Shown here: piece by piece, positions 8,786-17,350 of the stretch | How positions within the stretch are numbered: position 1 is the stretch's first letter | Layout of the letters: each line of letters begins with the position of its first letter | Assembly: GCF_013694365.1 (NCBI RefSeq) | Contig: NZ_CP059275.1 | Coordinates: forward strand, 1,178,001 to 1,242,000 | DNA from: Limosilactobacillus reuteri | GTDB taxonomy: Bacteria > Bacillota > Bacilli > Lactobacillales > Lactobacillaceae | Reading direction: 5' to 3' | DNA length: 64,000 nucleotides | Program-made: the position numbers and the translations under genes | The notes under the pieces: generated by a model | Database searches by the model: none | What the model was told of the DNA's origin: nothing | The model's input: only the letters and a program-made list of their open reading frames with translations

Positions 8786-8902
8786 ATGAAACCCTGTTTG
8801 AAGATCTTTTTTGATGGTGGGTGCATCATGGAGCTTCACCAGTTGGCTGATGAGGCTTTAGCTTTAGCCTCAGGGCAAATTCTTAATGAAGGTGATATCT
8901 AA
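8786..8902 (+). CDS. Very small phage protein, unknown
   Basis: A 38-residue protein (MKPCLKIFFDGGC...) filling the space exactly between two other genes. Its first four bases ATGA equal the last four of the gene ending at 9385, consistent with a native ATGA start/stop overlap with that gene upstream. No domain can be assigned to something this short. Confidence 0.4.
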   Translation: MKPCLKIFFDGGCIMELHQLADEALALASGQILNEGDI

Positions 8903-9385
8903 ATGAAAATTAAAGAATTTATCGAAAAAGTAAACGAAAATGAACGTATGGAAGCGGAAGAGGTAGATGGTGTAATCGCCATTTACAATGATAGCGATCT
9001 TGCAGTAGTCGAGATTCCTTGCGACGCAACAAACTTGTTAGAAATTAAGTTTGTTGAGAACTATTACCTTTACAGCTTTGGCAAACCAAGTCGCGAGTAT
9101 CTATCAGCACTGATTGAAGAGTTCCTGCATACGTCAATTAAGGAACGTTTTCCTGAAAAGAAATATGTTTTATCTGCAATGCGATGTGCTGAGGGACCAG
9201 TGCCTGTTAAGCAATATGTTGATGCAATGAATATAAGCGCTAATAATGTTGAGTTCCATTTTGGATTTGCTAATGAAAAAGCTGATGCTATGGAATTTAC
9301 GCAAAAGAAACTAGATAGTCTTTCAGATTTCTTTCCTAAAGCTGCAATTGACGCGATGAAGGAACCTATGGAGGACATTAAATGA
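8903..9385 (+). CDS. Phage protein, unknown
   Basis: A 160-residue soluble protein starting MKIKEFIEKVNENERMEAE. The layout (short N-terminal helix, beta section, then helices with EFLHTSIKERFPEKKY and a C-terminal amphipathic helix) resembles other hypothetical proteins of lactobacillus phages, but I cannot name a family. It ends ATGA, shared with the start of the 38-residue gene at 8786. Confidence 0.5.
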   Translation: MKIKEFIEKVNENERMEAEEVDGVIAIYNDSDLAVVEIPCDATNLLEIKFVENYYLYSFGKPSREYLSALIEEFLHTSIKERFPEKKYVLSAMRCAEGPVPVKQYVDAMNISANNVEFHFGFANEKADAMEFTQKKLDSLSDFFPKAAIDAMKEPMEDIK

Positions 9386-9622
9386 GTGGGTAGTGATCGT
9401 CCACATTATCCACTTTTTGATGGATATTCGATTAATAATGTAACTGGTAAAAAAATGGAAATTACTGTTCTTAAAGACCCTGAATTACCAATTTTTGTAC
9501 CATGCTTAGAGGATACTAACTACGAAACAGAATACGACAATTCGACACCAGTAATGAATTATTGCCCAATGTGCGGTCGGCCACTGAGCAATAAAGCAGA
9601 GCCATCTACGAAACGGGGGTAA
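9386..9622 (+). CDS. Small zinc-ribbon phage protein
   Basis: A 78-residue GTG-started protein. The C-terminus has CPMCGRPLS, half of a rubredoxin-type zinc knuckle; another lone cysteine (VPCLED) precedes it by about 20 residues. Such small proteins are common in the early region of siphoviruses. Function unknown. Confidence 0.5.
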   Translation: MGSDRPHYPLFDGYSINNVTGKKMEITVLKDPELPIFVPCLEDTNYETEYDNSTPVMNYCPMCGRPLSNKAEPSTKRG

Positions 9623-9961
9623 ATGACTAGTGAACACAAAATCCAAAACGATATTCGGGTAGCCTTGTCAAAGCACCAATGCACAGTGTTCCGAGTAAAT
9701 GTTGGTTCAGTCAAGACACCGGACGGAAGATTTTTCTCAGCTGGTGTACCAAGTGGCCACCCGGACTTATACGGATTTCGTTGGTCAGATCATCAAGTGT
9801 TTTACATTGAAGTGAAGAATGAAAAAGGCAAGCCGAGAGCGGATCAAATTAGATTTCATGAAATGCTAACTAAGCGAGAAATTATTCATGGAATCGCTAG
9901 GTCTGCTGGGGATGCAGTAAAAATTGTTGAGGAAGGATTGATTGGTTATGGGTTTAACTGA
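9623..9961 (+). CDS. VRR-NUC domain nuclease
   Basis: A 112-residue protein that is nearly all VRR-NUC fold, a PD-(D/E)XK-type nuclease common in phage replication modules. Motifs: GHPDLYGF (catalytic Asp), FYIEVKNEKGK (E-x-K) and a following helix ADQIRFHEML. Its role is probably in DNA junction processing during replication or recombination (family inference). The first eight bases (atgactag) recur at 10155-10162, the end of the 66-residue gene, showing native overlap with that gene upstream. Confidence 0.85.
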   Translation: MTSEHKIQNDIRVALSKHQCTVFRVNVGSVKTPDGRFFSAGVPSGHPDLYGFRWSDHQVFYIEVKNEKGKPRADQIRFHEMLTKREIIHGIARSAGDAVKIVEEGLIGYGFN

Positions 9962-10162
9962 ATGATAAAGATAAGAACAATTAACGGTCACTTTTACAAA
10001 GTGAATTCAGATTTTGGTGAAATTGATGACGAATTAAGACGCAGAAATTTAAACGGTATGTCGATTTCTATTAATGGAAAAAGAGATATACATACAAAAA
10101 AATGTCGATTTATTATTCCGTTTTCAGCAATTGAAAGTATTGAGGATATTAGTGATGACTAG
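9962..10162 (+). CDS. Small phage protein, unknown
   Basis: A 66-residue basic protein starting MIKIRTINGHFYKV, predicted as a small beta-rich domain. No motif recognised. Its last eight bases are the start of the VRR-NUC gene, so the two are natively translationally coupled. Confidence 0.45.
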   Translation: MIKIRTINGHFYKVNSDFGEIDDELRRRNLNGMSISINGKRDIHTKKCRFIIPFSAIESIEDISDD

Positions 10163-10507
10163 ATGATTTCAAAAGACATAGATAAGCGAATTCAAAAGTT
10201 TATTAACTCTAATTCAAATAGAGATGCTCGTTTTATGCGAGCGTTATTAGTGGCAACTATTATTAACCAAGTAAGGCCAAAAAGCTATGCAATTCAGCAC
10301 GTTCGATTATCAAATGACTATGAACAATATATAGTTTCAGAAGATGAGCCAGCAGACTTGTGGAGAAATCAAGAATTAAATTATGCTTTGCAGGCATTGA
10401 TTTTTAATTGGTTTAGAAAAAAAGAAAATATTCTTCATTCATATGTGGACGATGGAAATTATGCAATTTTTACTCTAACAAAAAGAATAAAGATTGGAGA
10501 AATTTAA
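10163..10507 (+). CDS. Phage protein, unknown
   Basis: A 114-residue protein starting MISKDIDKRIQKFINS, mostly helical, with no recognised domain. It lies between VapE and the VRR-NUC genes in the replication block. Lower GC than its helicase neighbours. Confidence 0.45.
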   Translation: MISKDIDKRIQKFINSNSNRDARFMRALLVATIINQVRPKSYAIQHVRLSNDYEQYIVSEDEPADLWRNQELNYALQALIFNWFRKKENILHSYVDDGNYAIFTLTKRIKIGEI

Positions 10508-11725
10508 GTGATTCGCAAACCGATTGAATTTGAATTAAATGCACAAGGTAATCCCAAAACGAACAGCCTTAAAAACGTTGGCTTAATTCTTAACGGTGAT
10601 CCATTGTTGCATGGCACCTTTCGATACAACGAATTTGCCTATTCAATCGATGTGGTAAAAGATATCCCACAACTTTTTATCGAGAAAGGCCAACTTGATG
10701 ATAGCTACATGGCAATCATGCTTCGTTACATTGAAGATGAATATGCGGTAATGTTTCAAGAAAAATTACTGAATATGGCAATCACAGTTGAGGCAAGGCA
10801 GCACCCATATAATCCAGTAAAAGAATATATGGAGAAATGTTACAAGAATTGGGATCATAAAGAACGAATTAAAGATTTCCTACCAGTCTATTTAGGAGTG
10901 CCCAGCGGTGAAGTAACAACACTGCAGACAAAATTATTTTTAGTTGGAGCGGTGATGAAAGTCTATAAACCGGAAAGTAAATTTGATTGGGTGTTTGATT
11001 TAGTCGGTGGCCAAGGTGTAGGAAAAACCACACTCTTGAAAAAGTTAGCGCATGGTTGGTATACAGACCAATTTACTGATTTCAAAGATAAAGATAACTT
11101 TGCTAACATGCTCCGGGCTTTAATTGTTAACGATGATGAAATGACCGCTACTAATAATTCTGACTTTGAGAATTTGAAGAAATTTATTTCAGCCGAAGAA
11201 TTAGAGTTCCGGCCACCATATGGACGACATACAATCCGCCGGCCAAAGAATTTTGTCATGGCCCGGACAACCAACGAATCGACCTATCTAAAAGATAAAA
11301 CTGGTGAACGACGATTCTTACCCAACATGGCTGATAAGTCCCGAGCGATGGCTAATCCGGTAACTGATCTTGATGATACGATGGTCAATCACATTTGGGG
11401 TGAAGCTGTTGGCCTCTACAAAGAAGGCTTTTCTTTCATATTGACGAAGGAGCAGCAGAAGCTCATTGAAGATAATCGAAAGACGTTTATGTATATTGAT
11501 GAAACTGAAAATCAGATTGAGCGGGTTCTTTCTACTTGGGATGATGATTGGATTGAGAGTTCAGAAATTGCTCATCAATTAGGCGAAGACAATCTAGTTA
11601 AGAATCGGTCATTAGCTAAGAAGATTAAGTATGTAATGGATAACCGCAGTGATTGGAAGGCGGGGTATAAGAAGATGAAAGGCGTTGTTCATCGTGGGTA
11701 TAGAAAAGTGGAAGGTTTACAGTAG
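10508..11725 (+). CDS. Phage VapE-family DNA helicase/primase-associated ATPase
   Basis: A 405-residue protein of the virulence-associated E (VapE) family, a superfamily 3-like replicative helicase. Walker A GGQGVGKTTLLKK (around residue 166) and Walker B IVNDDEM (about residue 205) are plain, followed by an arginine-containing sensor region ARTTNESTYLKDKTGERRF. With the primase-polymerase gene next to it, it forms the phage replication core. GTG start; the neighbouring primase gene ends in GTGGCGGATAA, so a longer native start is possible. Confidence 0.85.
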   Translation: MIRKPIEFELNAQGNPKTNSLKNVGLILNGDPLLHGTFRYNEFAYSIDVVKDIPQLFIEKGQLDDSYMAIMLRYIEDEYAVMFQEKLLNMAITVEARQHPYNPVKEYMEKCYKNWDHKERIKDFLPVYLGVPSGEVTTLQTKLFLVGAVMKVYKPESKFDWVFDLVGGQGVGKTTLLKKLAHGWYTDQFTDFKDKDNFANMLRALIVNDDEMTATNNSDFENLKKFISAEELEFRPPYGRHTIRRPKNFVMARTTNESTYLKDKTGERRFLPNMADKSRAMANPVTDLDDTMVNHIWGEAVGLYKEGFSFILTKEQQKLIEDNRKTFMYIDETENQIERVLSTWDDDWIESSEIAHQLGEDNLVKNRSLAKKIKYVMDNRSDWKAGYKKMKGVVHRGYRKVEGLQ

Positions 11726-12517
11726 ATGAAAAATTTAGTTAATTATGCCTTGGCTTATCAAGCTAAAGGATTAAGTGTCCTCCCAATTGCTGGTAAGCAA
11801 CCACTGATAAAATTTGCTGATAAACCAGCTTTAACTGCAGAACAAATCAAAGCTGTATGGAAAAAACATCCCTATGCTCAGATTGCTTTAAGAACGGATA
11901 AATTCTTCGTAGTTGATATTGATCGCAACCATGCTGATAACATTGATGGTTTTGAATCAATTAAGCAATTACCAGCGGAATATTTTCCGGAAACTTTAAC
12001 TCAAACTACCAAGCATGGTGGCCGACAATTATTTTATCTGAAACGGTCAGATATGCGGGTTAATCAATTAATTGGTTATCAACCAGGTGTCGACATTAAG
12101 GCTCATCAGAATAATTATGTTGTCGTTGCTCCTTCAGAAGGTTACCAATGGTTAAATAAGGATCCGATCGTTACTGCTCCTAAATCTTTAGTTGTAAATA
12201 TTAATCAGATGCGAGCAAGCAATCGGCGTAACACTCCAAACGATTTTGTAATTAAGCCTCGTGAACGGAATTCGACTACTGATTTGCTAGAAACAATTGC
12301 TAATGGTTTAGGTGATAAAGGAATGCGAAATAAAACTTTGGCCGGCATGATTGGCGCACTACTATTTCGGGGTGTTAATCCTAAAGCAGCTTATCAATTA
12401 GCGATGATTTGTAATGATAATACGCCCGATCCACTACCAGAAGAAGAAGTGAACCGGACATTTCAATCAATGCTAAGACGTGATTTGAGAAACGGGGGTG
12501 AAATACGTGGCGGATAA
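11726..12517 (+). CDS. Bifunctional DNA primase/polymerase (prim-pol)
   Basis: A 263-residue protein. The N-terminal prim-pol domain shows YQAKGLSVLPIAGKQPL, then the metal-binding FVVDIDRNHAD, and TTKHGGRQLFYL further on, with GVDIKAHQNNYVVVAPS, all family hallmarks. The C-terminal ~80 residues are helical (a primase C-terminal type region with RNKTLAGMIGALLFRG). It makes primers for phage DNA replication and pairs with the adjacent VapE helicase. Confidence 0.9.
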   Translation: MKNLVNYALAYQAKGLSVLPIAGKQPLIKFADKPALTAEQIKAVWKKHPYAQIALRTDKFFVVDIDRNHADNIDGFESIKQLPAEYFPETLTQTTKHGGRQLFYLKRSDMRVNQLIGYQPGVDIKAHQNNYVVVAPSEGYQWLNKDPIVTAPKSLVVNINQMRASNRRNTPNDFVIKPRERNSTTDLLETIANGLGDKGMRNKTLAGMIGALLFRGVNPKAAYQLAMICNDNTPDPLPEEEVNRTFQSMLRRDLRNGGEIRGG

Positions 12518-13033
12518 ATGAGTTTACGAGATGCAATGAATAAAGCTACTGAAGGTTTTGATCCAAAGAATGATTCAGTTAATAAGTTTAAGGGACTGGA
12601 AAGTGGTAAGTATACCGTTGTAGTTGCAAAAGTAGAAAACCATGAAACTCCCTGGAATGCTGAACAGCTTAACTTTGAGTTAGAAGTTGTCGATGGAGAA
12701 TCAGCCGGTCAAAAAGAATTCTTACAAATTGGATTAGATGAATTAACTTCTAAGGGTAATCCCAATCCAATGCTAGAAACTAATTTACGATTGGTTTCTA
12801 AGTTAGCAGCAATTCTAGGTGTTGAAATTCCTGATGAAGTTTGGGATGACGATACTTTAATCTACGAGAACTTGGCTAAAGCATTTGCGCCAGCAGTAGG
12901 AAAGACCATGATCATGGATTTGAAGGTTCGACCAAACAAGAAGAACCCCCAATATCCATACCGCAATTATGACTTTGATGAAGCGGAACAACCGGAAACG
13001 CCAGAAGTTACAGATGATGAAATGCCCTTTTAA
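12518..13033 (+). CDS. DUF669 phage replication protein
   Basis: A 171-residue protein of the DUF669 family: start MSLRDAMNKATEGFDP, SGKYTVVVAKVE, NFELEVVDGESAGQ, and C-terminal YPYRNYDFD and an acidic tail. The tail and beta-rich body are like single-stranded-DNA-binding proteins, a role suggested for the family. Located between prim-pol and the RecA-like ATPase in the replication block. Confidence 0.8.
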   Translation: MSLRDAMNKATEGFDPKNDSVNKFKGLESGKYTVVVAKVENHETPWNAEQLNFELEVVDGESAGQKEFLQIGLDELTSKGNPNPMLETNLRLVSKLAAILGVEIPDEVWDDDTLIYENLAKAFAPAVGKTMIMDLKVRPNKKNPQYPYRNYDFDEAEQPETPEVTDDEMPF

Positions 13034-13798
13034 ATGAGTATTTTGCCACCAAATAAACCACAGAAAGCACGGCGAGTACCACGGAATTATTTCATCTACG
13101 GAGACACGATGTCTGGAAAATCATATCTAGCAGAACGGTTTCCAAGTCCATTATTCCTTAATACGGATGGTAACAGTGAGATGAACACTGCACCAAGTAT
13201 CCAATTAAAGAATGTTCGAAAGAGCGATGGAAGCTTGAAAGAGTCAGTGATTGATCAACTAGACAAGATTATTCTTGCTCTTGGTACTGAAAATCATGGT
13301 TACAAAACAGTAGTCATTGATGTGATTGATGATGTTGTCACATTAATCGAACAAGCCATCTGTTATGACAATGGAGTAGAAACGCTGGGGGATGTTCCTT
13401 ATGGAAAAGGTTATGCACAATTTAATACCGTCTTTCAAGCATTTGTTACTGAACTAAAAGCCTTGCCGCTTAATACGGTTTATATTAGCCGGTTAATGAT
13501 GCTAACTGATGAATCTTCTGGCCACACCGAAGACCGACCATCACTAAAGCAGAAATATTACAACGTGGTTAACGGTAATTGTGACTTAGTGATTGAAACT
13601 AAGCGCTATGGTGACCGTTATATCCGGATGGTTAAAGATCGACGAATTCATTATGTCAAAGATGATATTACTGATCCGGCAATCTTACGGGTACTGGAAC
13701 ATGTAAATGGCGTCTTTGACAAACCAAAGCAGACCACTACAAAAGAACAGAATGAAATTGTTAACAAAATTAAAAAGCAAAATGTAAAGGAAGGTTAA
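13034..13798 (+). CDS. Phage RecA-like nucleotide-binding ATPase
   Basis: A 254-residue AAA/RecA-fold protein (phage nucleotide-binding family). Walker A YGDTMSGKSYLAERF lies near residue 23-37, NTDGN follows, and a Walker B-like KTVVIDVIDDV near residue 95. It likely acts in phage replication or recombination, as its position beside Gp157 and a helicase suggests. Ends AAGGAAGGTTAA, a Shine-Dalgarno-like end. Confidence 0.8.
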   Translation: MSILPPNKPQKARRVPRNYFIYGDTMSGKSYLAERFPSPLFLNTDGNSEMNTAPSIQLKNVRKSDGSLKESVIDQLDKIILALGTENHGYKTVVIDVIDDVVTLIEQAICYDNGVETLGDVPYGKGYAQFNTVFQAFVTELKALPLNTVYISRLMMLTDESSGHTEDRPSLKQKYYNVVNGNCDLVIETKRYGDRYIRMVKDRRIHYVKDDITDPAILRVLEHVNGVFDKPKQTTTKEQNEIVNKIKKQNVKEG

Positions 13799-15169
13799 AT
13801 GTTTGAACTCCGTGATTATCAGCAAGAAACGATTGATAACATCATAAAATCAATTGCTGCTGGTCACCGTTCTATCATGGTTCAACAACCGCCACGAACG
13901 GGGAAGACAGTTATCATGGCCGAGATTGCTAGACGAGCAACGGCAAAGGGTAGCCGTATCTTGTTCGTGGTTCATCGGCAAGAAATTGTCCAGCAGGTTA
14001 TCAAAACGTTCAAAGCTAATGATGTAAATATGGATTTAGCTAAAATCGGTATGGTTCAAACGATTACTCGACACGTTAATAATCTAGACCCACCGGCGAT
14101 AATCTTTGTTGATGAGGCCCATCATGTTCTGGCTAAATCATATCGAAGGATTCTTGATGCTTTTCCAAAGGCCTATAAGTTATTGTTTACTGCCACACCA
14201 TATCGGTTAGGTGGTCAAGGCTTTACTGATGTGGCTGATGATTTAATCGTTGGGAAATCAGTCCCCTGGTTAATTGACCATCACTTTTTAGCTCCAGTTG
14301 ATTATTACGCTCCTTCTTATATTGATACTGCCAAGTTAAAAGTAAAACGAACTGGTGAATATGACACTGATTCAATTAAAGAAGCAATGAAGCCTAAAAT
14401 CTACGGGAATGCGGTTAAGCACTATTTGAAACTTGCTAAGGGAATGCAAGCAATTGCCTATACCTATAACGTTGATAGTGCAATTAAGTTAGCTAATGCA
14501 TTTAATGGCTATGGGATAACTGCAAGGGCCGTCTCCGGAAAAACACCCAAAGAAGAACGGAATAAAATCATTGAGGAATATCGGCAAGGGAAAATCCAAA
14601 TTGTAACTAATGCAGAATTATTTACTGAAGGACTTGATTTACCTAACGTTGATTGCGTCATTATGTTACGGCCAACCCAATCATTATCGTTGTATCTACA
14701 ATTTGCAATGCGTTCCATGAATCCACGGAAAGGTAAAACTGCAATAATTATTGATCACGTGGGGAATGTTGAACGATTCGGATTGCCTACTGATGAACGG
14801 CAATGGACATTAGAAGGTAGCTGCAAAAATAAGCAACAATCAGGAACAACGATTAAACCTGTATCGGTGTGTCCGACATGTTTTGCATCGTTCTACCGTA
14901 CAAGTGATATTTGCCCTTATTGCGGGGCTGCATTAGGAGAAGAAAAAGAAATTGAAGTCATTGATGATGTTCAACTTAAAAAAGTTACCAAGTCACGACT
15001 AGCGATTATTAAGAAAATTCAATCGTCAGCAATTATGAATAATGTTGCTGGCAAGCGTCCAAACGAGTTGAAAAATCTGAAAGAAATACAGGCCTACGCC
15101 AAATTAAAAGGTTACAAATCAGGCTGGGCTTACCACTACGCTAAACAGCGTGGATTTATTAAGAAGTGA
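13799..15169 (+). CDS. Phage DEAD/DEAH-box helicase
   Basis: A 456-residue superfamily 2 helicase. Visible motifs: Q-motif region LRDYQQETIDNI, motif I QPPRTGKTVIMAE, motif II FVDEAHH, motif III LLFTATPYRLGG, and motif VI area YLQFAMRSMNPRKGK. The C-terminal part carries a zinc-ribbon CPTCFASFYRTSDICPYCG (around residues 360-380) and a helical tail. It unwinds DNA in phage replication. Confidence 0.9.
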   Translation: MFELRDYQQETIDNIIKSIAAGHRSIMVQQPPRTGKTVIMAEIARRATAKGSRILFVVHRQEIVQQVIKTFKANDVNMDLAKIGMVQTITRHVNNLDPPAIIFVDEAHHVLAKSYRRILDAFPKAYKLLFTATPYRLGGQGFTDVADDLIVGKSVPWLIDHHFLAPVDYYAPSYIDTAKLKVKRTGEYDTDSIKEAMKPKIYGNAVKHYLKLAKGMQAIAYTYNVDSAIKLANAFNGYGITARAVSGKTPKEERNKIIEEYRQGKIQIVTNAELFTEGLDLPNVDCVIMLRPTQSLSLYLQFAMRSMNPRKGKTAIIIDHVGNVERFGLPTDERQWTLEGSCKNKQQSGTTIKPVSVCPTCFASFYRTSDICPYCGAALGEEKEIEVIDDVQLKKVTKSRLAIIKKIQSSAIMNNVAGKRPNELKNLKEIQAYAKLKGYKSGWAYHYAKQRGFIKK

Positions 15170-15649
15170 ATGAATTTATTTGAACTTAACGATAATTATA
15201 AAACACTAGCTAATCGTGATGACCTTGACCCGACAATTTTAAAAGACACTCTTGATGCAATTAAGGATGACCGTAGAAATAAACTAGATAATTTAGCAAC
15301 ATGGGCTGATTATTTGAAGTCTGAAATTGACTTCATGGAAGACAAGCAACGCTCTTGGAAAGATGAGATTACTTACCGCAAAAATAAGCTTGATTGGATT
15401 AAAAAGTATATTACTGATGTCCTTGATGATGCCGGCATTAAGAAAATAACTACTGAAAATCACTTACTTAGTGCCCGGAACTTTAAGGCCTCAACCATTA
15501 TTGATAGTGATAAGAAGCTTCCGGATAAGTTCAAAATTACTGAGACGACTACTAAGCCAGATAAGCAGGCCATTTACCAAGCACTCAAAGCTGGAGAAGA
15601 AGTACCAGGAGCACATTTAAAAGCTAACCGTAACACGGTGATTAAATAA
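15170..15649 (+). CDS. Siphovirus Gp157-family protein
   Basis: A 159-residue protein matching the Gp157 family: MNLFELNDNYKTL start, a long central helical region, YRKNKLDWIKKYI, and a C-terminus with DKLPDKFKI-like and KPDKQAIYQALKAGEEVPGA. Gp157 proteins occur in replication operons of streptococcal and lactobacillus phages; one has been linked to resistance of hosts to phage infection, but the mechanism is unclear. Confidence 0.85.
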   Translation: MNLFELNDNYKTLANRDDLDPTILKDTLDAIKDDRRNKLDNLATWADYLKSEIDFMEDKQRSWKDEITYRKNKLDWIKKYITDVLDDAGIKKITTENHLLSARNFKASTIIDSDKKLPDKFKITETTTKPDKQAIYQALKAGEEVPGAHLKANRNTVIK

Positions 15650-15922
15650 ATGACTAACGAAGAAAAGATTAAGGCAATTAAACAAATTCTTGGACCAGAA
15701 TACGAGGAAGTAGCCATTTTTGCTGCTAAAAAATCAGAAATTCGTGACGAACGTACTAATTCATTAGTTGATGCGGATCCCGGAACGGTAGCAGCCATGA
15801 TTATGAATTGGCTACATACTAATCCAGTAGCAGCTTCAATTGTCAAAGCAACTATTGATACTTTGGAAACTGATCCAACTGCTGATATTCTTGGACAATT
15901 ATTACTTGGAGGTACGGACTAA
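15650..15922 (+). CDS. Small phage protein, unknown
   Basis: A 90-residue acidic, mainly helical protein (MTNEEKIKAIKQILGPEYEE). No family recognised. The start is well supported: its first eight bases atgactaa also end the gene finishing at 16138, where GGAGGTAAGAACA precedes them as a strong Shine-Dalgarno, so the two genes natively overlap. Confidence 0.55.
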   Translation: MTNEEKIKAIKQILGPEYEEVAIFAAKKSEIRDERTNSLVDADPGTVAAMIMNWLHTNPVAASIVKATIDTLETDPTADILGQLLLGGTD

Positions 15923-16138
15923 ATGAATGAGTTCAATTTATCAAAATTAAATGCCAAAGTTGGCGATAATTGTGTATTTGTATCGAATTTGGCAGTTCGC
16001 TATCAAAGTGCTGCTACTCCTGAAGAACGAATGGCAATGGCTATTAAATTAGAAAACGCTGCTACGATGTTACGAATTTCAGCAGAACGTTTAGCTACGG
16101 AAACTAAAGATGTTTATGGAGGTAAGAACAATGACTAA
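15923..16138 (+). CDS. Small phage protein, unknown
   Basis: A 71-residue helical protein (MNEFNLSKLNAKVGDN). Its 3' end holds GGAGG and ATGACTAA, the ribosome site and start of the 90-residue neighbour at 15650, which shows that it natively lies just upstream of that gene. Function unknown. Confidence 0.5.
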   Translation: MNEFNLSKLNAKVGDNCVFVSNLAVRYQSAATPEERMAMAIKLENAATMLRISAERLATETKDVYGGKNND

Positions 16139-16306
16139 ATGAGTAAGTTAATTGCGCTAATCGTTGGTGCTTGGATCATGTATTGTTCAATGATTGGCTC
16201 TTATGATGGAGCGATGGCGATCCTAGCAGTTTATCTTCTGCTAGTGGTTCTTGATCCACTAAACAAAAAAGGTACGACCGCCGCAAACAGTCGTACCCAA
16301 AAATAA
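16139..16306 (+). CDS. Small phage membrane protein
   Basis: A 55-residue protein with two short hydrophobic helices (residues 3-20 and 24-42). The C-terminal codons contain an 8-bp perfect inverted repeat (16271-16278 with 16290-16297). No family recognised; small membrane proteins are common in phage early regions. Confidence 0.5.
   Translation: MSKLIALIVGAWIMYCSMIGSYDGAMAILAVYLLLVVLDPLNKKGTTAANSRTQK
16271..16297. repeat. Inverted repeat (terminator-like on the minus strand)
   Basis: GGTACGAC pairs perfectly with GTCGTACC around an 11-base loop. On the minus strand the hairpin is followed by a T-rich run (complement of 16261-16270), the pattern of an intrinsic terminator. It overlaps the last codons of the 55-residue protein gene. 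Confidence 0.55.
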
Positions 16307-16522
16307 ATGAGCATTCAGTTTGATAATCCTTATACCGGTGATGTCGAATACTTTAACGATATGACAAAAGTCAAAGCCTATTTAACTAATGGGAAAGTTC
16401 AGACATATATTCTTGGGGAAGAATTAGTGATTGATAATCCATCAGTTAAAATGTTTGAAGTTTATTCAGAATCACGCGGCATTGTGCGATTAAACCGCAA
16501 TTGGATGCCATCTGGCGTCTAG
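16307..16522 (+). CDS. Small phage protein, unknown
   Basis: A 71-residue protein (MSIQFDNPYTGDVEYF) with beta-rich character and no cysteines. Its ATGA start matches the ATGA that ends the 51-residue neighbour at 16678, so the two probably overlap natively. No family recognised. Confidence 0.5.
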   Translation: MSIQFDNPYTGDVEYFNDMTKVKAYLTNGKVQTYILGEELVIDNPSVKMFEVYSESRGIVRLNRNWMPSGV

Positions 16523-16678
16523 ATGCAAGTTGGATTCAACGGTGCAGATGAGATTGGAATTTATTTAGCAGGGACTTTGATAGCACGCATTGGGCCAAAC
16601 GAAGAATTAGTAAAACCAGGTGTTTCAATTCAATACTTATCGCATGCAGAAGCATTAAAAAAGGATCATCAACAATGA
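16523..16678 (+). CDS. Small phage protein, unknown
   Basis: A 51-residue protein (MQVGFNGADEIGIYLAG) ending KKDHQQ. Fits exactly between its neighbours. The closing ATGA equals the start of the gene at 16307, indicating a native four-base overlap with that gene downstream. Confidence 0.45.
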   Translation: MQVGFNGADEIGIYLAGTLIARIGPNEELVKPGVSIQYLSHAEALKKDHQQ

Positions 16679-16807
16679 ATGGCATTGTTAATTGGATTAC
16701 CAATATTAATTATTGCAATGTGCTTATTGTGTGCATTGGTGTATAGCTTACTTTATGAACGGAATAAACCACTGTTATTAAAGCCAAAGTATCGGAAGAA
16801 GCATTGA
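16679..16807 (+). CDS. Very small phage membrane protein
   Basis: A 42-residue protein: one hydrophobic segment at residues 2-22, then a basic tail ending KPKYRKKH, which predicts N-out/C-in topology. No family recognised. Confidence 0.45.
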   Translation: MALLIGLPILIIAMCLLCALVYSLLYERNKPLLLKPKYRKKH

Positions 16808-17134
16808 ATGCAAGCATCATTAGATGAACAAGATTACCAAGTAATTACTAATGAGGTTCTCAGGCGTATTAAGGAATGTTACAACTTAGTACCCAAACAA
16901 ACTTCTCAAGTTGATGATTGGACTGGAATTCAACAATTTACTGATCAACTTCCAATTAAAAAGGATAAGGAGTGGGTACGAATGTTTCTCCTTACACTTC
17001 CAGTCTTTAAGAACTGGGTTATCAATTTGAATGCAGGTCAAGGTCATCGAACTAAGGTAAATGTGACCAAGGCATTACCTTGGATTATGTCTCATCAAGC
17101 TGATATTGATTGGAACCAATCTTTGCCACGCTAG
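16808..17134 (+). CDS. Excisionase-like (DUF771-type) phage protein
   Basis: A 108-residue protein with MPWTGIQQFTD-type region (here VDDWTGIQQFTDQL), then KEWVRMFLLT and WIMSHQADIDW. This resembles DUF771-type winged-helix proteins found beside phage repressors. It may assist integrase in excision or control early genes. The family call is by eye and moderate. Confidence 0.55.
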   Translation: MQASLDEQDYQVITNEVLRRIKECYNLVPKQTSQVDDWTGIQQFTDQLPIKKDKEWVRMFLLTLPVFKNWVINLNAGQGHRTKVNVTKALPWIMSHQADIDWNQSLPR

Positions 17135-17350
17135 ATGCAATCAAGATTATATGATTTGCGGAAACATGTTAAGGGTATGACTCAGCAACAAATGGCTGAT
17201 TATTTGAATATTAGTACCAAAGCTTATCGTGATAAGGAAAATGGTAAGAATCAATTTACTCAAGATGAAATGTTTGCCATTAGTGAGTTATTTAACCTAA
17301 ATATCGACACTATTTTTTTACCTCGTAAGTTCCAAATTGGAACAAAATGA
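17135..17350 (+). CDS. Cro-like helix-turn-helix regulator
   Basis: A 71-residue XRE-type DNA-binding protein: LRKHVKGMTQQQMADYLNI is helix-turn-helix, YRDKENGKNQFTQDEMFAI follows. Standing beside the CI-like gene it is the likely Cro of the lysis-lysogeny switch. Natively it is probably divergent from the repressor gene, but the operator region between them is not present here. Confidence 0.8.
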   Translation: MQSRLYDLRKHVKGMTQQQMADYLNISTKAYRDKENGKNQFTQDEMFAISELFNLNIDTIFLPRKFQIGTK

